Shown here piece by piece: positions 6,965 through 15,946 of a stretch of 51,943 nt of DNA; positions within the stretch are counted from its first letter, which is position 1, and the number at the start of each line of letters is the position of its first letter. Below the pieces are notes generated by a model that did no database searches, was not told the origin of the DNA, and saw only the letters and a list, made by a program, of their open reading frames with translations. The stretch covers positions 1 through 51,943 of the forward strand of contig JAAVZX010000004.1 in NCBI GenBank assembly GCA_022791875.1. The letters are read 5' to 3'. A program made the position numbers and the translations under genes. Source of the stretch: Oscillibacter sp. GTDB lineage: Bacteria; Bacillota; Clostridia; Oscillospirales; Oscillospiraceae.

Positions 6965-9900
6965 ATGATGAAAAGAAAGCCCAAGCGCCTGCGGAGAAGC
7001 CGCCGGGAGCTGCGCTTGCGGAAGGCACTGTCATGGATGTTGATTTTCACCCTTACCGCGCCGCTGTGCAGCGCGGCCTTTGTCCATGCCACGCAGACGG
7101 ATACCAGCCTGTGTGAACACCACCCGGAGCATACCCCGGACTGCGGCTACGCGGAGGCCGTGGAGGGCGCGCCCTGCACCCATGTCCACGACGAAGCCTG
7201 CGGGTACGTAAAGCCAGAGGAGGGGATGCCCTGCACCCACGTCCACGACGGGGACTGCGGCTACATAGAGGCCGTGGAGGCCGTGGAATGCAGCCTTGGC
7301 TGCACGGAGACGGACGGGGACGGCAATGTGGTCCACGCCCCGGACTGCGCGTTCCGGGAGGCCGCGGAGGGCGCGGCGTGCACCCACGAGCACGATGAAT
7401 CCTGCGGGTACGTAAAGCCAGTGGAGAGGGCGGACTGCACCCATGTCCACGATGCGGACTGCGGCTACATAGAGGCCGTGGAGGGCGCGGCGTGTACCTT
7501 TGTGTGTGAGATTTGCGCGGCGGAGGCGGATGCGGACCCTGATGCCGGGACTATCGAGACTGTTGTGGAGCCGAAGATTGTCAGCGGCTGGTCCTGGGCG
7601 GATGAGGAAGTGTTTGTGGAGCAGGGCGTGGATGGCGTTTGGGGGCTGGGCGTTCCCAATGTCAGCGCGGAGGCGCCCTTGACGGCGGAGGCATTGACGG
7701 ACCTTCTGCCCCGGACTGTGACGCTTCAAACAGCGGACGGCGGAGAAGAGACTGCGGCTCTGACCTGGGACCTGACCGCAATCCCGGCGGAAGGTGTTTC
7801 GGAGGGGTCTTACACGCTAAAGGCCATTCTCCCCGAGGGTTATGCCCTGGCGGATGGAGTTCCGGCAATGTCGGTGCTGCTGGACCTTGGCGGAGGCGAG
7901 ACTTACGACTTAACAGTAAAATATGTGAATCAGTGGAGCTTCCGAGACAACTATGATCACCCTGTAGATGAAATTCATGTAATAGAAGTTGCAGTTCCCA
8001 GTCTGGAGAATTACGACCAGGTTGTTGGGCTGATAAAGGGCTCCTTGCCTACGCAAATCAAATGCTGGGGCACTCTTGGGTGGCAGCTGAACGCCGGAGG
8101 CTTTGTGGAGGCTAAGGATACTGACCGAATGTTTGAGGCAAACGGAAAAGAATACTTCCCCACAAGTTACGGCTGGGGGCGGGTACCTATTCAGTGGAAG
8201 ACAGAGGGACTGCCTGGGCAGTTACAGTTTGATAAAGAGTACACGCTTACTGCCTATGTTGAGCCTAAGGTGACTGAAACAACAACTTACCAGATCATTG
8301 TAAATGGTAATACTGTCGAGGCAGGGAACAGCCAAAATAACCCCGATTTAATGCAAATCAAGGTTGTTTTGCATCAGTTGGCGCTGAGTTCTCATATTGT
8401 CAGAGGCATCAACCCAGCCGCTACGACGGTAAACCTGTTTGATTACTGGGTCGATCAGGATGGCGCGGAAGGAAATGACCGTCTGCCTAAAAGCAGGAAA
8501 CACTATAACTTAGAGACTCCTGCGAAGCTTGTAGAGCGGACCGAAAAAGAAGACTGGAATAAGGGCATCAATGCAGGCCGTCTCTTTTTGTTCGGCGACG
8601 GGAATATCCATGCAGGCTTCTGGAATAAGGGTGCAGGCGCGATTAGCGGCTATGGACAGAAATACGCCGGCATGATGGGGATTGTAGAAAAGAATCTGTC
8701 TGATGGGTATCCTGTAGTTAATGTAGAGCAGATTGACAAAAAACTTGATGATCATACGTTGATTTCCGACTGGGAACTTTGTGGAGATCATAATGAAGAC
8801 AAAGTTCATAACAGTGACACCCCGCAGAATGTCAGCAAGGACGTGATAGCCGCCTGGGAAGCCTCTCAAAACAGCGCCTCCTTGGATTACCTTTTCAATC
8901 CGGAGCTTGATACGGAATACCGGCGTGTTTATGAAGACGTAAAAGGTCTGTTCCAGCTGGACGACCATGGTTACTATTACTATGACATGCGCCGGAACTA
9001 TGCCGAATTCAGCCAGGAGGGCGGAAACCATTTCGTTCTTTACGACGCCCCGGCGGTAGACCGTACCGACGGCCTCTATGACCCGGGAACAGATAAATTT
9101 GAAGAACAACGCAGAAGCATCGGTAACTTTTTCCCCTTCAACAAAGGCGCGGAAGTCTTCACCGGCGTGGACGAAAACGGGAAGCTGACCAGCAGCGCGG
9201 CGGTTCAGAGCAACAACCTGAAAAACACTAGCGCCAACATGATGAACCATCACCTTGGTATGACGGTATCCGTCCGATTCCGTCAGCCCGCCCGGGGCAT
9301 GATTAACACGGGGGCCAGCGGGCAGGTGCCCATGACCTTCCAGTTCTCCGGCGACGACGACGTTTGGATTTTCATCGACGACGTACTGGTGCTGGACCTG
9401 GGCGGCATCCACAGTGAGATTTTCGGAACGATTGACTTCTCCACAGGCGAAGTCCTGATTGGACAGTCCTGGAAGACCAACGGCTTCCCCTATAACAGCG
9501 ACGGCACGGTCAATATGAATGAGCTGAGAAAAGCGGCTATCCCCACCCTCAGCACAAATTTGAAGGACCTTTTCACCAAAGCAGGGGCAGAGATAAAGGC
9601 CGAAGAATGGAGCGGAAACACCTTTGCCGCCGAAACAGGACATGTTTTGAAGATGTTCTACCTGGAGCGGGGCAACTACGACTCCAGTCTGGCCCTGCGC
9701 TTCAACCTCCAGCCGGAGCTGTTCCAGTACATCCGGAAGGTGGATCAGAACGGCGATCCCATCGAGGGAATTACCTTCGATCTCTATCCGGCGGAGGAGG
9801 CGCAAAAGGGAGAGGCAGGAGCGGTAGAATGCCTGTACACCGACAGCGACGTGAAGAACGGCGAAACCTTTTACATAAAGCAGGCGGCAGGCGGCGCGAT

Positions 9901-12433
9901 GGCAACCCTGACCACCGGCCCCGACGGCATTGCCCAGTTCCAGCCGGACAACAGCGAGTCACCCTTCAACTTCGCGGAGCTGAATTGCGATTATTTTATC
10001 CTGAAAGAGCGTCAGCCGCCCGACGGCTACCGGACTTTGCCCACGGACATTGTGCTGCACTATGACAGAAGCAATGTGATGCTCACTGTGGCCAACCGCT
10101 GGACTACCGGCGCATATGCCTGCTCCATTTCCGCCGTTACGGGGACCGGCAGCCTGACCTATGGATCTATTGAACCAGGCACAGGGAATGTCACAGCAGG
10201 AGAGCATATCGTGACGCCCCAGAGGCAGGAAGAGGGCCTTGTGGTGGCTGTCCCCATGCTGCTGCAAAAGAGCAAAGGGACATGGATGGCCCTCTATGGC
10301 AGCAATATCGGCGGATTCCAGGCCGAAGAGGTGAAAGAGGGCCAGAATGTGGATACCTGGCGCAGGGCCGTTCTGAGGGCGGCGCTGAAACAGGCTATGG
10401 GACGCGATATCCCGCAATGGTATCTCTCCTGGGACGGAAACGACCGCCGGCTGAGCGGGAGCCTTACCGATTTGCCCGGCCTTGCCAGCCGCTACCAGCT
10501 CAACAATGATACCGGCGATATGCGTATGGTGTATGCCATCATTGAAAAGGGCGCCCTGGACGCGCTGGGCGTCTCCGGCGCAGACGCCGAGGCCCGCTAT
10601 CAGAGCCTGGGGGCAATGCTGCGGGGCGGTATGAGTATCGAGGACGCGGTGGACCGAATTATGAGCGTTTCCGTTTCCAATACCGGAAGCGGAAAGGGAT
10701 TCAGCTTCCTGAATACATCCCAGTTTATCCGCAACTTCCGCTCCCTGATCTACATCCCCAACGAGCAGCGGGAACTGTGGGTTATGAAGGTGGACGAAAA
10801 GGGCGCGCCCCGGAACGGCGCGGAGTTTGGACTGTATACGGACCCGCGCTGCATGGGCGCTCCGGTATCCAGGGGGACCACCGGGACCGTGGACGGCCAG
10901 GAGGGCGTGCTGATTTTCTCCCCGCGGGACGAGCGCGGCAGCGGACACGCAAAGATTGAATGGGCGTCGTCCAAAAATGTCAGATACTACCTCAAGGAAA
11001 TCAGCGCCCCCAATGGCCTGAAAATCAACGAAACCATCATCCCTGTAGTCGTCGGCACCTACTCCATCTACGCCGGCGCGGGCACAAAGGGGGACGGCGT
11101 CTCCGTCATGGCGGGCGTGGGCCGTCTGACCCAGACCATGCAGCAGTACGCCAGCAACGGCATTGTGAATATCACCCTGCGGGACATCACGGCCTATGGG
11201 CAGTTCCAGCCGTCAGAGAACAAAAATGTGCTTCCCGGCGACTGGAAGGACATGGAGCTGAAAACCACCCTGGAGGGCAAAAAGGTCCTGCGCTCCATGA
11301 ACCTGCACTATGGCCTGAACGCCGTGATCAACTACGGCCTCCATGACATAGACGGCGGAAAAATCTACAAGCCCTTCTTCGTGACGGACACAGGCTACAT
11401 CCGCGCGCGGGTGGAGCAGAACTACGAGGCTTTGGCAGATCCAAGCTCGAAGTACGAACCCGTGAACACGGACACGAACAAGGACCGGCTGGACGGCGTG
11501 GACCTGACGAACCTGTTCAGCCTCCTGAACATCGTGGTGGTCACGGACCAGCCCGCAGGAAGCGTGACGACCGGACAGCTCACCGTCCGCAAGGACGTTA
11601 CGGGCTCAACAGACACCGAGGACTACACGAAGAATTTCAGCTTCCGAATCAGCCTGACGGATAAGGACGGGAAGCCTCTGACCGGAAGCTACAACTTCTG
11701 GGGCACGGACAAGGCGGGCACGCTGAGGAACGGCGATACGATTGTCCTGCACCACGACGAGGAAATCACCGTCCAGGGCCTCCCGGAGGGGACCAGGTAC
11801 ACGGTGACGGAGCTTCCGGAGAGCGGCTGGAACACCCGCCCCTCGTCTGGAACCACCGGCGGAAGCATCATAACAGGTGAAACCGCCTCCGCTGAATTTA
11901 CCAACAGCAGAAATCCCATTCCCGAAGATCCGGATACGCCCAATCCCCCGGATCAGCCTGAGCCTCCCGGCGGTGGCGGTGGCGGCGGAGGAGGCACACC
12001 TCCTCCCACTCCCGTAGACCCGCCGCCCGAGGAGAAGCCCAAGGACCCCGAGACGCCCGAAGTACCCCCGGAGACGCCCGAAACACCCCCTGAGACGCCC
12101 CCGGAGACGCCGGAAACGCCTCCCGAGACCCCCGAGACGCCCCCGGCAAATCCGGGCCTGCCCACAGAGCTCCCCGACCCCAACGACCCCAATGCCCCGG
12201 ATGAAATCACCATCTGGGAGGACGGTGTGCCGAAGACCTACGTCCGCGTCTGGGACCCGGAGGAGGAAGAGTACGTCTGGATTCCGGAGGACGAGGTGCC
12301 TCTGGATATGCGGCTGGACACCGGCGACGAGTCCGGAACGGGCCTGTGGCTCCTTCTGGCCGCGGCCTCGGGCGCCGGAGCCGCCCTGCTGGCCCTCCAG
12401 GAGCGGAGGAAGAAGAAGTCTGAGGACGCATAG
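6965..12433 (+). CDS. Giant cell-surface adhesin with Cys/His repeats, fibro-slime and Cna-B-type domains
   Basis: About 1822 residues. Start ATG 6965 lies 8 nt after AGGAGG. Order of parts: a very basic N-terminus and hydrophobic export segment (residues ~15-40); Cys/His repeats around CTHVHD..CGY (~55-180); a long region of unknown fold; a fibro-slime domain with GDDDVWIFIDD (~760-840); SpaA/Cna-B-like units starting at KVDQNGDPIEGITFDLY (~920), KVDEKGAPRNGAEFGLY (~1270) and LTVRKDVTGS (~1540-1650); a glycine run and PPETPE repeats; a wall-proximal segment with TYVRVWDPEEEEYVWIPEDE; then LDTGD, a hydrophobic helix and a basic tail. The last part looks like a sortase signal with a non-canonical LDTGD in place of LPXTG. 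Role inferred: adhesion. No sortase is in the window. Codon use becomes clearly more AT-rich from about 7900 to 9000. Confidence 0.85.
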   Translation: MMKRKPKRLRRSRRELRLRKALSWMLIFTLTAPLCSAAFVHATQTDTSLCEHHPEHTPDCGYAEAVEGAPCTHVHDEACGYVKPEEGMPCTHVHDGDCGYIEAVEAVECSLGCTETDGDGNVVHAPDCAFREAAEGAACTHEHDESCGYVKPVERADCTHVHDADCGYIEAVEGAACTFVCEICAAEADADPDAGTIETVVEPKIVSGWSWADEEVFVEQGVDGVWGLGVPNVSAEAPLTAEALTDLLPRTVTLQTADGGEETAALTWDLTAIPAEGVSEGSYTLKAILPEGYALADGVPAMSVLLDLGGGETYDLTVKYVNQWSFRDNYDHPVDEIHVIEVAVPSLENYDQVVGLIKGSLPTQIKCWGTLGWQLNAGGFVEAKDTDRMFEANGKEYFPTSYGWGRVPIQWKTEGLPGQLQFDKEYTLTAYVEPKVTETTTYQIIVNGNTVEAGNSQNNPDLMQIKVVLHQLALSSHIVRGINPAATTVNLFDYWVDQDGAEGNDRLPKSRKHYNLETPAKLVERTEKEDWNKGINAGRLFLFGDGNIHAGFWNKGAGAISGYGQKYAGMMGIVEKNLSDGYPVVNVEQIDKKLDDHTLISDWELCGDHNEDKVHNSDTPQNVSKDVIAAWEASQNSASLDYLFNPELDTEYRRVYEDVKGLFQLDDHGYYYYDMRRNYAEFSQEGGNHFVLYDAPAVDRTDGLYDPGTDKFEEQRRSIGNFFPFNKGAEVFTGVDENGKLTSSAAVQSNNLKNTSANMMNHHLGMTVSVRFRQPARGMINTGASGQVPMTFQFSGDDDVWIFIDDVLVLDLGGIHSEIFGTIDFSTGEVLIGQSWKTNGFPYNSDGTVNMNELRKAAIPTLSTNLKDLFTKAGAEIKAEEWSGNTFAAETGHVLKMFYLERGNYDSSLALRFNLQPELFQYIRKVDQNGDPIEGITFDLYPAEEAQKGEAGAVECLYTDSDVKNGETFYIKQAAGGAMATLTTGPDGIAQFQPDNSESPFNFAELNCDYFILKERQPPDGYRTLPTDIVLHYDRSNVMLTVANRWTTGAYACSISAVTGTGSLTYGSIEPGTGNVTAGEHIVTPQRQEEGLVVAVPMLLQKSKGTWMALYGSNIGGFQAEEVKEGQNVDTWRRAVLRAALKQAMGRDIPQWYLSWDGNDRRLSGSLTDLPGLASRYQLNNDTGDMRMVYAIIEKGALDALGVSGADAEARYQSLGAMLRGGMSIEDAVDRIMSVSVSNTGSGKGFSFLNTSQFIRNFRSLIYIPNEQRELWVMKVDEKGAPRNGAEFGLYTDPRCMGAPVSRGTTGTVDGQEGVLIFSPRDERGSGHAKIEWASSKNVRYYLKEISAPNGLKINETIIPVVVGTYSIYAGAGTKGDGVSVMAGVGRLTQTMQQYASNGIVNITLRDITAYGQFQPSENKNVLPGDWKDMELKTTLEGKKVLRSMNLHYGLNAVINYGLHDIDGGKIYKPFFVTDTGYIRARVEQNYEALADPSSKYEPVNTDTNKDRLDGVDLTNLFSLLNIVVVTDQPAGSVTTGQLTVRKDVTGSTDTEDYTKNFSFRISLTDKDGKPLTGSYNFWGTDKAGTLRNGDTIVLHHDEEITVQGLPEGTRYTVTELPESGWNTRPSSGTTGGSIITGETASAEFTNSRNPIPEDPDTPNPPDQPEPPGGGGGGGGGTPPPTPVDPPPEEKPKDPETPEVPPETPETPPETPPETPETPPETPETPPANPGLPTELPDPNDPNAPDEITIWEDGVPKTYVRVWDPEEEEYVWIPEDEVPLDMRLDTGDESGTGLWLLLAAASGAGAALLALQERRKKKSEDA
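7139..7503 (+). repeat. In-frame repeats encoding Cys/His motifs in the adhesin
   Basis: Imperfect in-frame repeats of roughly 60 bp encode variants of CTHVHDxxCGYxxxVE. The words TGCACCCA, CACGA and TGCGGGTACGTAAAGCCA recur. Six or so copies are seen, one of them diverged to CSLGCTET. Confidence 0.8.
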
Positions 12434-12472
12434 GCGTTTGGGACGCTGAGGCATTGACCAAATGAACAAGGA

Positions 12473-12507
12473 CCGCCTGCGGGAAGCGCCCCGCGGGCGG
12501 TTCTTTT
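12473..12507 (+). terminator. Intrinsic terminator of the adhesin gene
   Basis: CCGCCTGCGGG (12473-12483) pairs with CCCGCGGGCGG (12490-12500), 11 bp with one G-U pair, followed by TTCTTTT. It lies about 40 nt after the stop codon. Confidence 0.8.
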
Positions 12508-12599
12508 CGCGGCGCAGGAATTTCCGGCGGCATAAGGGCCAGCGGGAGCGCATAGGCTTTCCCATCAGGGCGCGAGGCCCGGGAAAGGAGCGCGGAGGA

Positions 12600-12875
12600 A
12601 TGGACATGCAGGAGCTGGACAAAGCGGTGAAGGAGCTGCGGGAGCTGCGGCGGATGGCGAAGGAGCTGGAAAAGGAGATGGGCGCGGCGGAGGAGCGGAT
12701 CAAGGGGGAGATGGAGGCCCGGGAGACGGAGGTGCTGGAGGGTCCGGACTGGAAGGTGACATGGAAGCGGGTCACCAGCAGCCGCCTGGACGGCGCCGCC
12801 CTGCGGAAGGAGCTGCCGGAAATCGCCGCCCGCTTTACGAAGCAGAGCACCGTGCGGCGCTTTCTGCTGAGCTGA
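12600..12875 (+). CDS. Small phage-type coiled-coil protein
   Basis: A 91-residue protein. The first two-thirds (MDMQELDKAVKELRELRR onward) is a heptad-rich, highly charged coiled coil. The C-terminus reads WKVTWKRVTSSRLDGAALRK and then TKQSTVRRF. This ending resembles small proteins of clostridial phage and prophage early regions whose role is not known. The start ATG at 12600 lies 9 nt after AAAGGAG, and upstream in-frame codons overlap the terminator of the preceding gene. It stands alone between the adhesin and the PLP enzyme with no other phage gene beside it, so it may be a domesticated or left-over phage gene. Confidence 0.65.
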   Translation: MDMQELDKAVKELRELRRMAKELEKEMGAAEERIKGEMEARETEVLEGPDWKVTWKRVTSSRLDGAALRKELPEIAARFTKQSTVRRFLLS

Positions 12876-12903
12876 GGCATTGTCGGAATCTGCCAAAAGC
12901 GGC

Positions 12904-12932
12904 TTGACGCAGAGGGGCGGATTTTGTATAAT
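12904..12932 (+). promoter_or_regulatory. Promoter of the PLP enzyme-ridA operon
   Basis: TTGACG (12904-12909) and TATAAT (12927-12932) are 17 nt apart. The -10 contains the only nearby in-frame ATG, which therefore cannot be the start of the enzyme. Confidence 0.85.
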
Positions 12933-12975
12933 GGGCTTAGCGCCGCGGGACGCGGCCGGAAAGGAGTGGGGCTGT

Positions 12976-14097
12976 GTGAACGAGCGGAAAACCTACGAAA
13001 TCGCCGAGGAAAACCGCATTTTTTCCCCGTCCCTGGTATATTACAAGGATTACATCGTCGAGAACATCAAGACCATTCTGGAGCTGGCGGGGGGCGCGGA
13101 ACGGCTGTGGCCCCACATCAAGACCCATAAGTGCGCGGAGGTCATCGAGCTGATTCAGGGCTTCGGTGTGAACCGCTTCAAGGCGGCCACCATCGCCGAG
13201 GCGGAGCTGCTGGGGACCTGCGGGGCGGCGGAGGTCATTCTGGCCTACCCCCTCCTGGGGCCCAACGTGGAGCGCTTCATGAAGCTGCAAAAGGCGTTCC
13301 CGGACACCCGCTTCTGGGCCATCCAGGAGGACTTCGGGTGCATCGAGACTATTGCCGCGGCGTCCGCGGAGGCGGGGCTGACCACAAATCTGATGCTGGA
13401 CGTGAACTGCGGCATGGACCGGACCGGCGTGTCCATGGACCAGGCTGCGGAGCTGTACCGGAAGTGCAGCGGCCTGGCGGGCATCCACATCGGCGGCCTC
13501 CACTGCTACGATGGACACCACCACGCCCCCTCCAAGGCCGACCGGACCGCCGACGCGGCGGAGACGGCGGAGCAGATTCTGAAGCTCCGCGGGGAGATTA
13601 TGGCCGGCGGCCTGGACGCGCCCATCATCGTGGTAGGCGGCACGCCGTCGTCTGTGTGCTACGGAGCCTACCCGGACTTTTTCGTGTCCCCCGGAACGGC
13701 GTTCCTGAACGACTACGGCTACCAGCAGGCCATTCCCGACATCCCGGCAACCCCTGCGGGCATCGTTCTGGGGCGCGTGGTAAGCCACCCGGCGGAAGGG
13801 CTGTTTACCATCGACGTAGGCGTGAAGGCCATCGCCACGGACCCCGCCCCCATCCGGGGCGTGATTGCGGGCTACGAGGATGCGGTGGACCCGGTGCTGC
13901 AAAATGAGGAACACTGGGTATTCCGGATGCGGGAGGGCACGGACAGGGCGCGGCCCGCCCTGGGAGACGTGGTGTACGTGATTCCCAGCCACATCTGCCC
14001 CACCAGCGCCCTGTACCCGGAGGCCATTGTGGTGGAGAAGGGGCACGTGACGGGAACGTGGAAGATTGCGGCACGGAACAGAGTGCTGACGATTTAA
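12976..14097 (+). CDS. D-threonine aldolase / D-serine dehydratase family PLP enzyme
   Basis: A 373-residue fold-type III PLP enzyme (alanine-racemase-like N-domain). PHIKTHKCAEV near the N-terminus holds the lysine expected to bind PLP. The C-terminal segment with HICPTSALYP carries the His-x-Cys metal ligand pair seen in D-threonine aldolases and eukaryotic-type D-serine dehydratases. GGTPSS is a typical phosphate-binding loop. It probably cleaves or dehydrates D-beta-hydroxy amino acids. The start is GTG 12976, 9 nt after AAGGAG and 44 nt after the -10; upstream codons would be in the promoter. ridA follows 23 nt later. The substrate is not decidable from sequence. Confidence 0.85.
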   Translation: MNERKTYEIAEENRIFSPSLVYYKDYIVENIKTILELAGGAERLWPHIKTHKCAEVIELIQGFGVNRFKAATIAEAELLGTCGAAEVILAYPLLGPNVERFMKLQKAFPDTRFWAIQEDFGCIETIAAASAEAGLTTNLMLDVNCGMDRTGVSMDQAAELYRKCSGLAGIHIGGLHCYDGHHHAPSKADRTADAAETAEQILKLRGEIMAGGLDAPIIVVGGTPSSVCYGAYPDFFVSPGTAFLNDYGYQQAIPDIPATPAGIVLGRVVSHPAEGLFTIDVGVKAIATDPAPIRGVIAGYEDAVDPVLQNEEHWVFRMREGTDRARPALGDVVYVIPSHICPTSALYPEAIVVEKGHVTGTWKIAARNRVLTI

Positions 14098-14120
14098 GAC
14101 AAGAGAAAGGATGTAAGAAA

Positions 14121-14579
14121 ATGGATGTTTACGAGAGATTGAAGGAGCTGAACATTGCGCTTCCGGAGGGCCTCGCGGCAGGCGGTCTGTACCGTCCCGT
14201 GAACCAGACGGGAAACCTGCTGTTCGTGTCGGGCCAGGGAAGCATCGACGGCGGCAAGCAGCTCACGGGCCGTCTGGGTGTGAATCTGTCCGTGGAAGAG
14301 GGACAAGCGGCAGCAAAGGTGTGCGCCATCAACACCCTGTCGGCGCTCCAGGCGTACCTGGGGGACCTGAACAAGATTAAGAAGTGCGTAAAAATCCTGG
14401 CCTTCGTGGCAGGCAGCGACGACTTCACCGGCCAGGCCCAGGTAGTAAACGGCTGCTCCCAGGTCTTCATCGACGTATTCGGAGACGCAGGCCGCCACGC
14501 CCGCTCCGCCATCGGAACCAACAGCCTGCCTCTCGGGCTGGCGGTCGAGGTGGAGTCTATCTGGGAGATTGAGGAGTAA
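14121..14579 (+). CDS. ridA: RidA family enamine/imine deaminase
   Basis: A 152-residue protein of the RidA/YjgF/YER057c fold, in the longer subgroup of about 150 residues. NLLFVSGQGSIDGG near residue 35 and RSAIGTNSLPLGLAVEVESI at the end are the conserved core strands; the family hydrolyses reactive 2-aminoacrylate-type enamines released by PLP dehydratases. Sitting 23 nt behind a D-amino-acid PLP enzyme it would detoxify or use that enzyme's product. This subgroup often lacks the catalytic arginine of true RidA, so the enzymatic role is less certain than the fold. Start ATG 14121 follows AAAGGATG. A family A repeat begins only about 5 nt after its stop. Confidence 0.85.
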   Translation: MDVYERLKELNIALPEGLAAGGLYRPVNQTGNLLFVSGQGSIDGGKQLTGRLGVNLSVEEGQAAAKVCAINTLSALQAYLGDLNKIKKCVKILAFVAGSDDFTGQAQVVNGCSQVFIDVFGDAGRHARSAIGTNSLPLGLAVEVESIWEIEE

Positions 14580-14584
14580 CATGG

Positions 14585-14766
14585 GGTGCCTCCGGCCTCC
14601 GGCGGGCGGGGGCCTCCGGCGGCTTACTTTTCTTGAAAGAAAAGTAAGCAAAAGAACTTTTTAATACCGCTCTACACTCTGGTGGGCGCGAAAGCCTATC
14701 ACACGGTAACGTAGTCAAAAGCAAGTGGGACCTTCCATTCACATGGAAGGTCCCACAGATTTTTTA
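14585..14766 (+). repeat. Family A intergenic hairpin repeat, copy A1
   Basis: It opens with CCTCCGGCGG words, then a 13-bp perfect hairpin (arms GCTTACTTTTCTT 14622-14634 and its complement 14637-14649, loop GA). A conserved core with CTGGTGGGC and CACACGGTAAC follows, then a 14-bp hairpin (GTGGGACCTTCCAT 14725-14738, complement 14743-14756) and AGATTTTTTA. It acts as an intrinsic terminator of the ridA operon and, with AAAAGC before the stem, probably of the converging TIR-FHA gene. Confidence 0.85.
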
Positions 14767-14770
14767 TATG

Positions 14771-15910
14771 CTATTCGTGGAACGTAAACGTTTCCTTTGC
14801 GCCCAGGCGGATGCTGTCACCGCTCCGAATCGGCGTCGGCTCACCTTCCGTCAGTCTCTTGCCATTCACGAAAGTGCCGTTTTTCGCGCCCTGATCCGTC
14901 ACGGTCCACCCATCCGCCGTCAGCACCAGAAGCGCGTGGCGGTGGCTCACCGCTTTATTCTCCGCAATCACGTAATCGCAGGCACCATCGCGCCCCAGCA
15001 GCACGCGATCCCGCGTCAGCTGAATCTGCTCCCCACTCGATTTCCGCACCAGATACGGCCCCATCGGCTGCACCGGTGCCGGTTCAGCAGGCACTGAAAC
15101 CGTCCGCCTCGGCGTCCACGTCTCTTCCTTCGGCAGAAGGCTCTCCCGCACCTGCTCCACACGCACCTCGCTGAACCGCGCCAGCCGGATCGCCAGGCTC
15201 GAATCCAGTGTGTAATCATTTCCGTTCAAATCCTGCGAAATAAACCAGTTTTTCACCAAATACGCAATCTGCGGGTAAAAATCCTGGTGCCCCGCCCGGT
15301 ACGAATCCTGGATGTAGTTCATCATCTTCTCCGCCGTAATTGCGGACCGCAGCACCGTCCGGGTCTTCGCCTCCGAAAGCCAGAACTCCAATCCCTCCCG
15401 CAGCAGCGCCGCCTCCTTCGGGTTCTGACCCAGGAAGCGCTCGCCCATGCCGCTGCTCATGCCCCGGAACGCCTCTGCGTACAGCTCCCGGTAACGCTCC
15501 GGAATCTCGTCCTCGTCCGGAACCGCCTCCAGCGCCACCGAATCCACGTACAGCATCTTCCCGCTGTGCCGGTTCGTCACCGTCTCACCCCGCATCGTCA
15601 GCAGCTCCAGGAGCGACGCGTAGCTGTAGCGGTAGTGGACGCTCTTGAAGCAGATTCCCAGGCGGCACAGACGGCTGGACAGCGTGGACAGCATCAGATC
15701 CGCCCAGTTGCTGTCGCTCCCGTGCCGCTCGAAATCCAGGTCGATGTAGATGTTGAACCCTGCCCTCAGCCAGGACAGCACAAGCGGATACACCAGCGCC
15801 CGGTCCCGGTGGGAGTAGCTTACGAAGGCGTAGCCCCTGTCCCGCTCAAACGGGTAGCTCCGGATTTCCGCCGCCATTTCCTCCACGCTCATGCTCTTGA
15901 TATCCCTCAT
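14771..15910 (-). CDS. TIR-FHA fusion protein
   Basis: A 379-residue cytoplasmic protein. Residues ~26-130 resemble a TIR domain: YAFVSYSHRDRA (first strand and loop), NIYIDLDFE (second strand), and SYASLLELL, where Glu102 is the candidate NAD-cleaving glutamate. Residues ~285-379 form an FHA domain with LLGRDGACDYVI, SHRHALLVL and NGTFVNGKRL, the phospho-threonine-binding loops. The middle is helical with a Pro-rich linker. Start ATG 15910 follows AAAGGCGG; a TATAGT just upstream supports it over the ATG at 15931. TIR proteins act in NAD+ hydrolysis and immune or stress signalling, and FHA would tie it to a Ser/Thr kinase such as the one at 38740-40695. That link is inference. Confidence 0.8.
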   Translation of the reverse strand: MRDIKSMSVEEMAAEIRSYPFERDRGYAFVSYSHRDRALVYPLVLSWLRAGFNIYIDLDFERHGSDSNWADLMLSTLSSRLCRLGICFKSVHYRYSYASLLELLTMRGETVTNRHSGKMLYVDSVALEAVPDEDEIPERYRELYAEAFRGMSSGMGERFLGQNPKEAALLREGLEFWLSEAKTRTVLRSAITAEKMMNYIQDSYRAGHQDFYPQIAYLVKNWFISQDLNGNDYTLDSSLAIRLARFSEVRVEQVRESLLPKEETWTPRRTVSVPAEPAPVQPMGPYLVRKSSGEQIQLTRDRVLLGRDGACDYVIAENKAVSHRHALLVLTADGWTVTDQGAKNGTFVNGKRLTEGEPTPIRSGDSIRLGAKETFTFHE

Positions 15911-15946
15911 ACACACGCCGCCTTTCTCCATGAACTATACGGTCCG

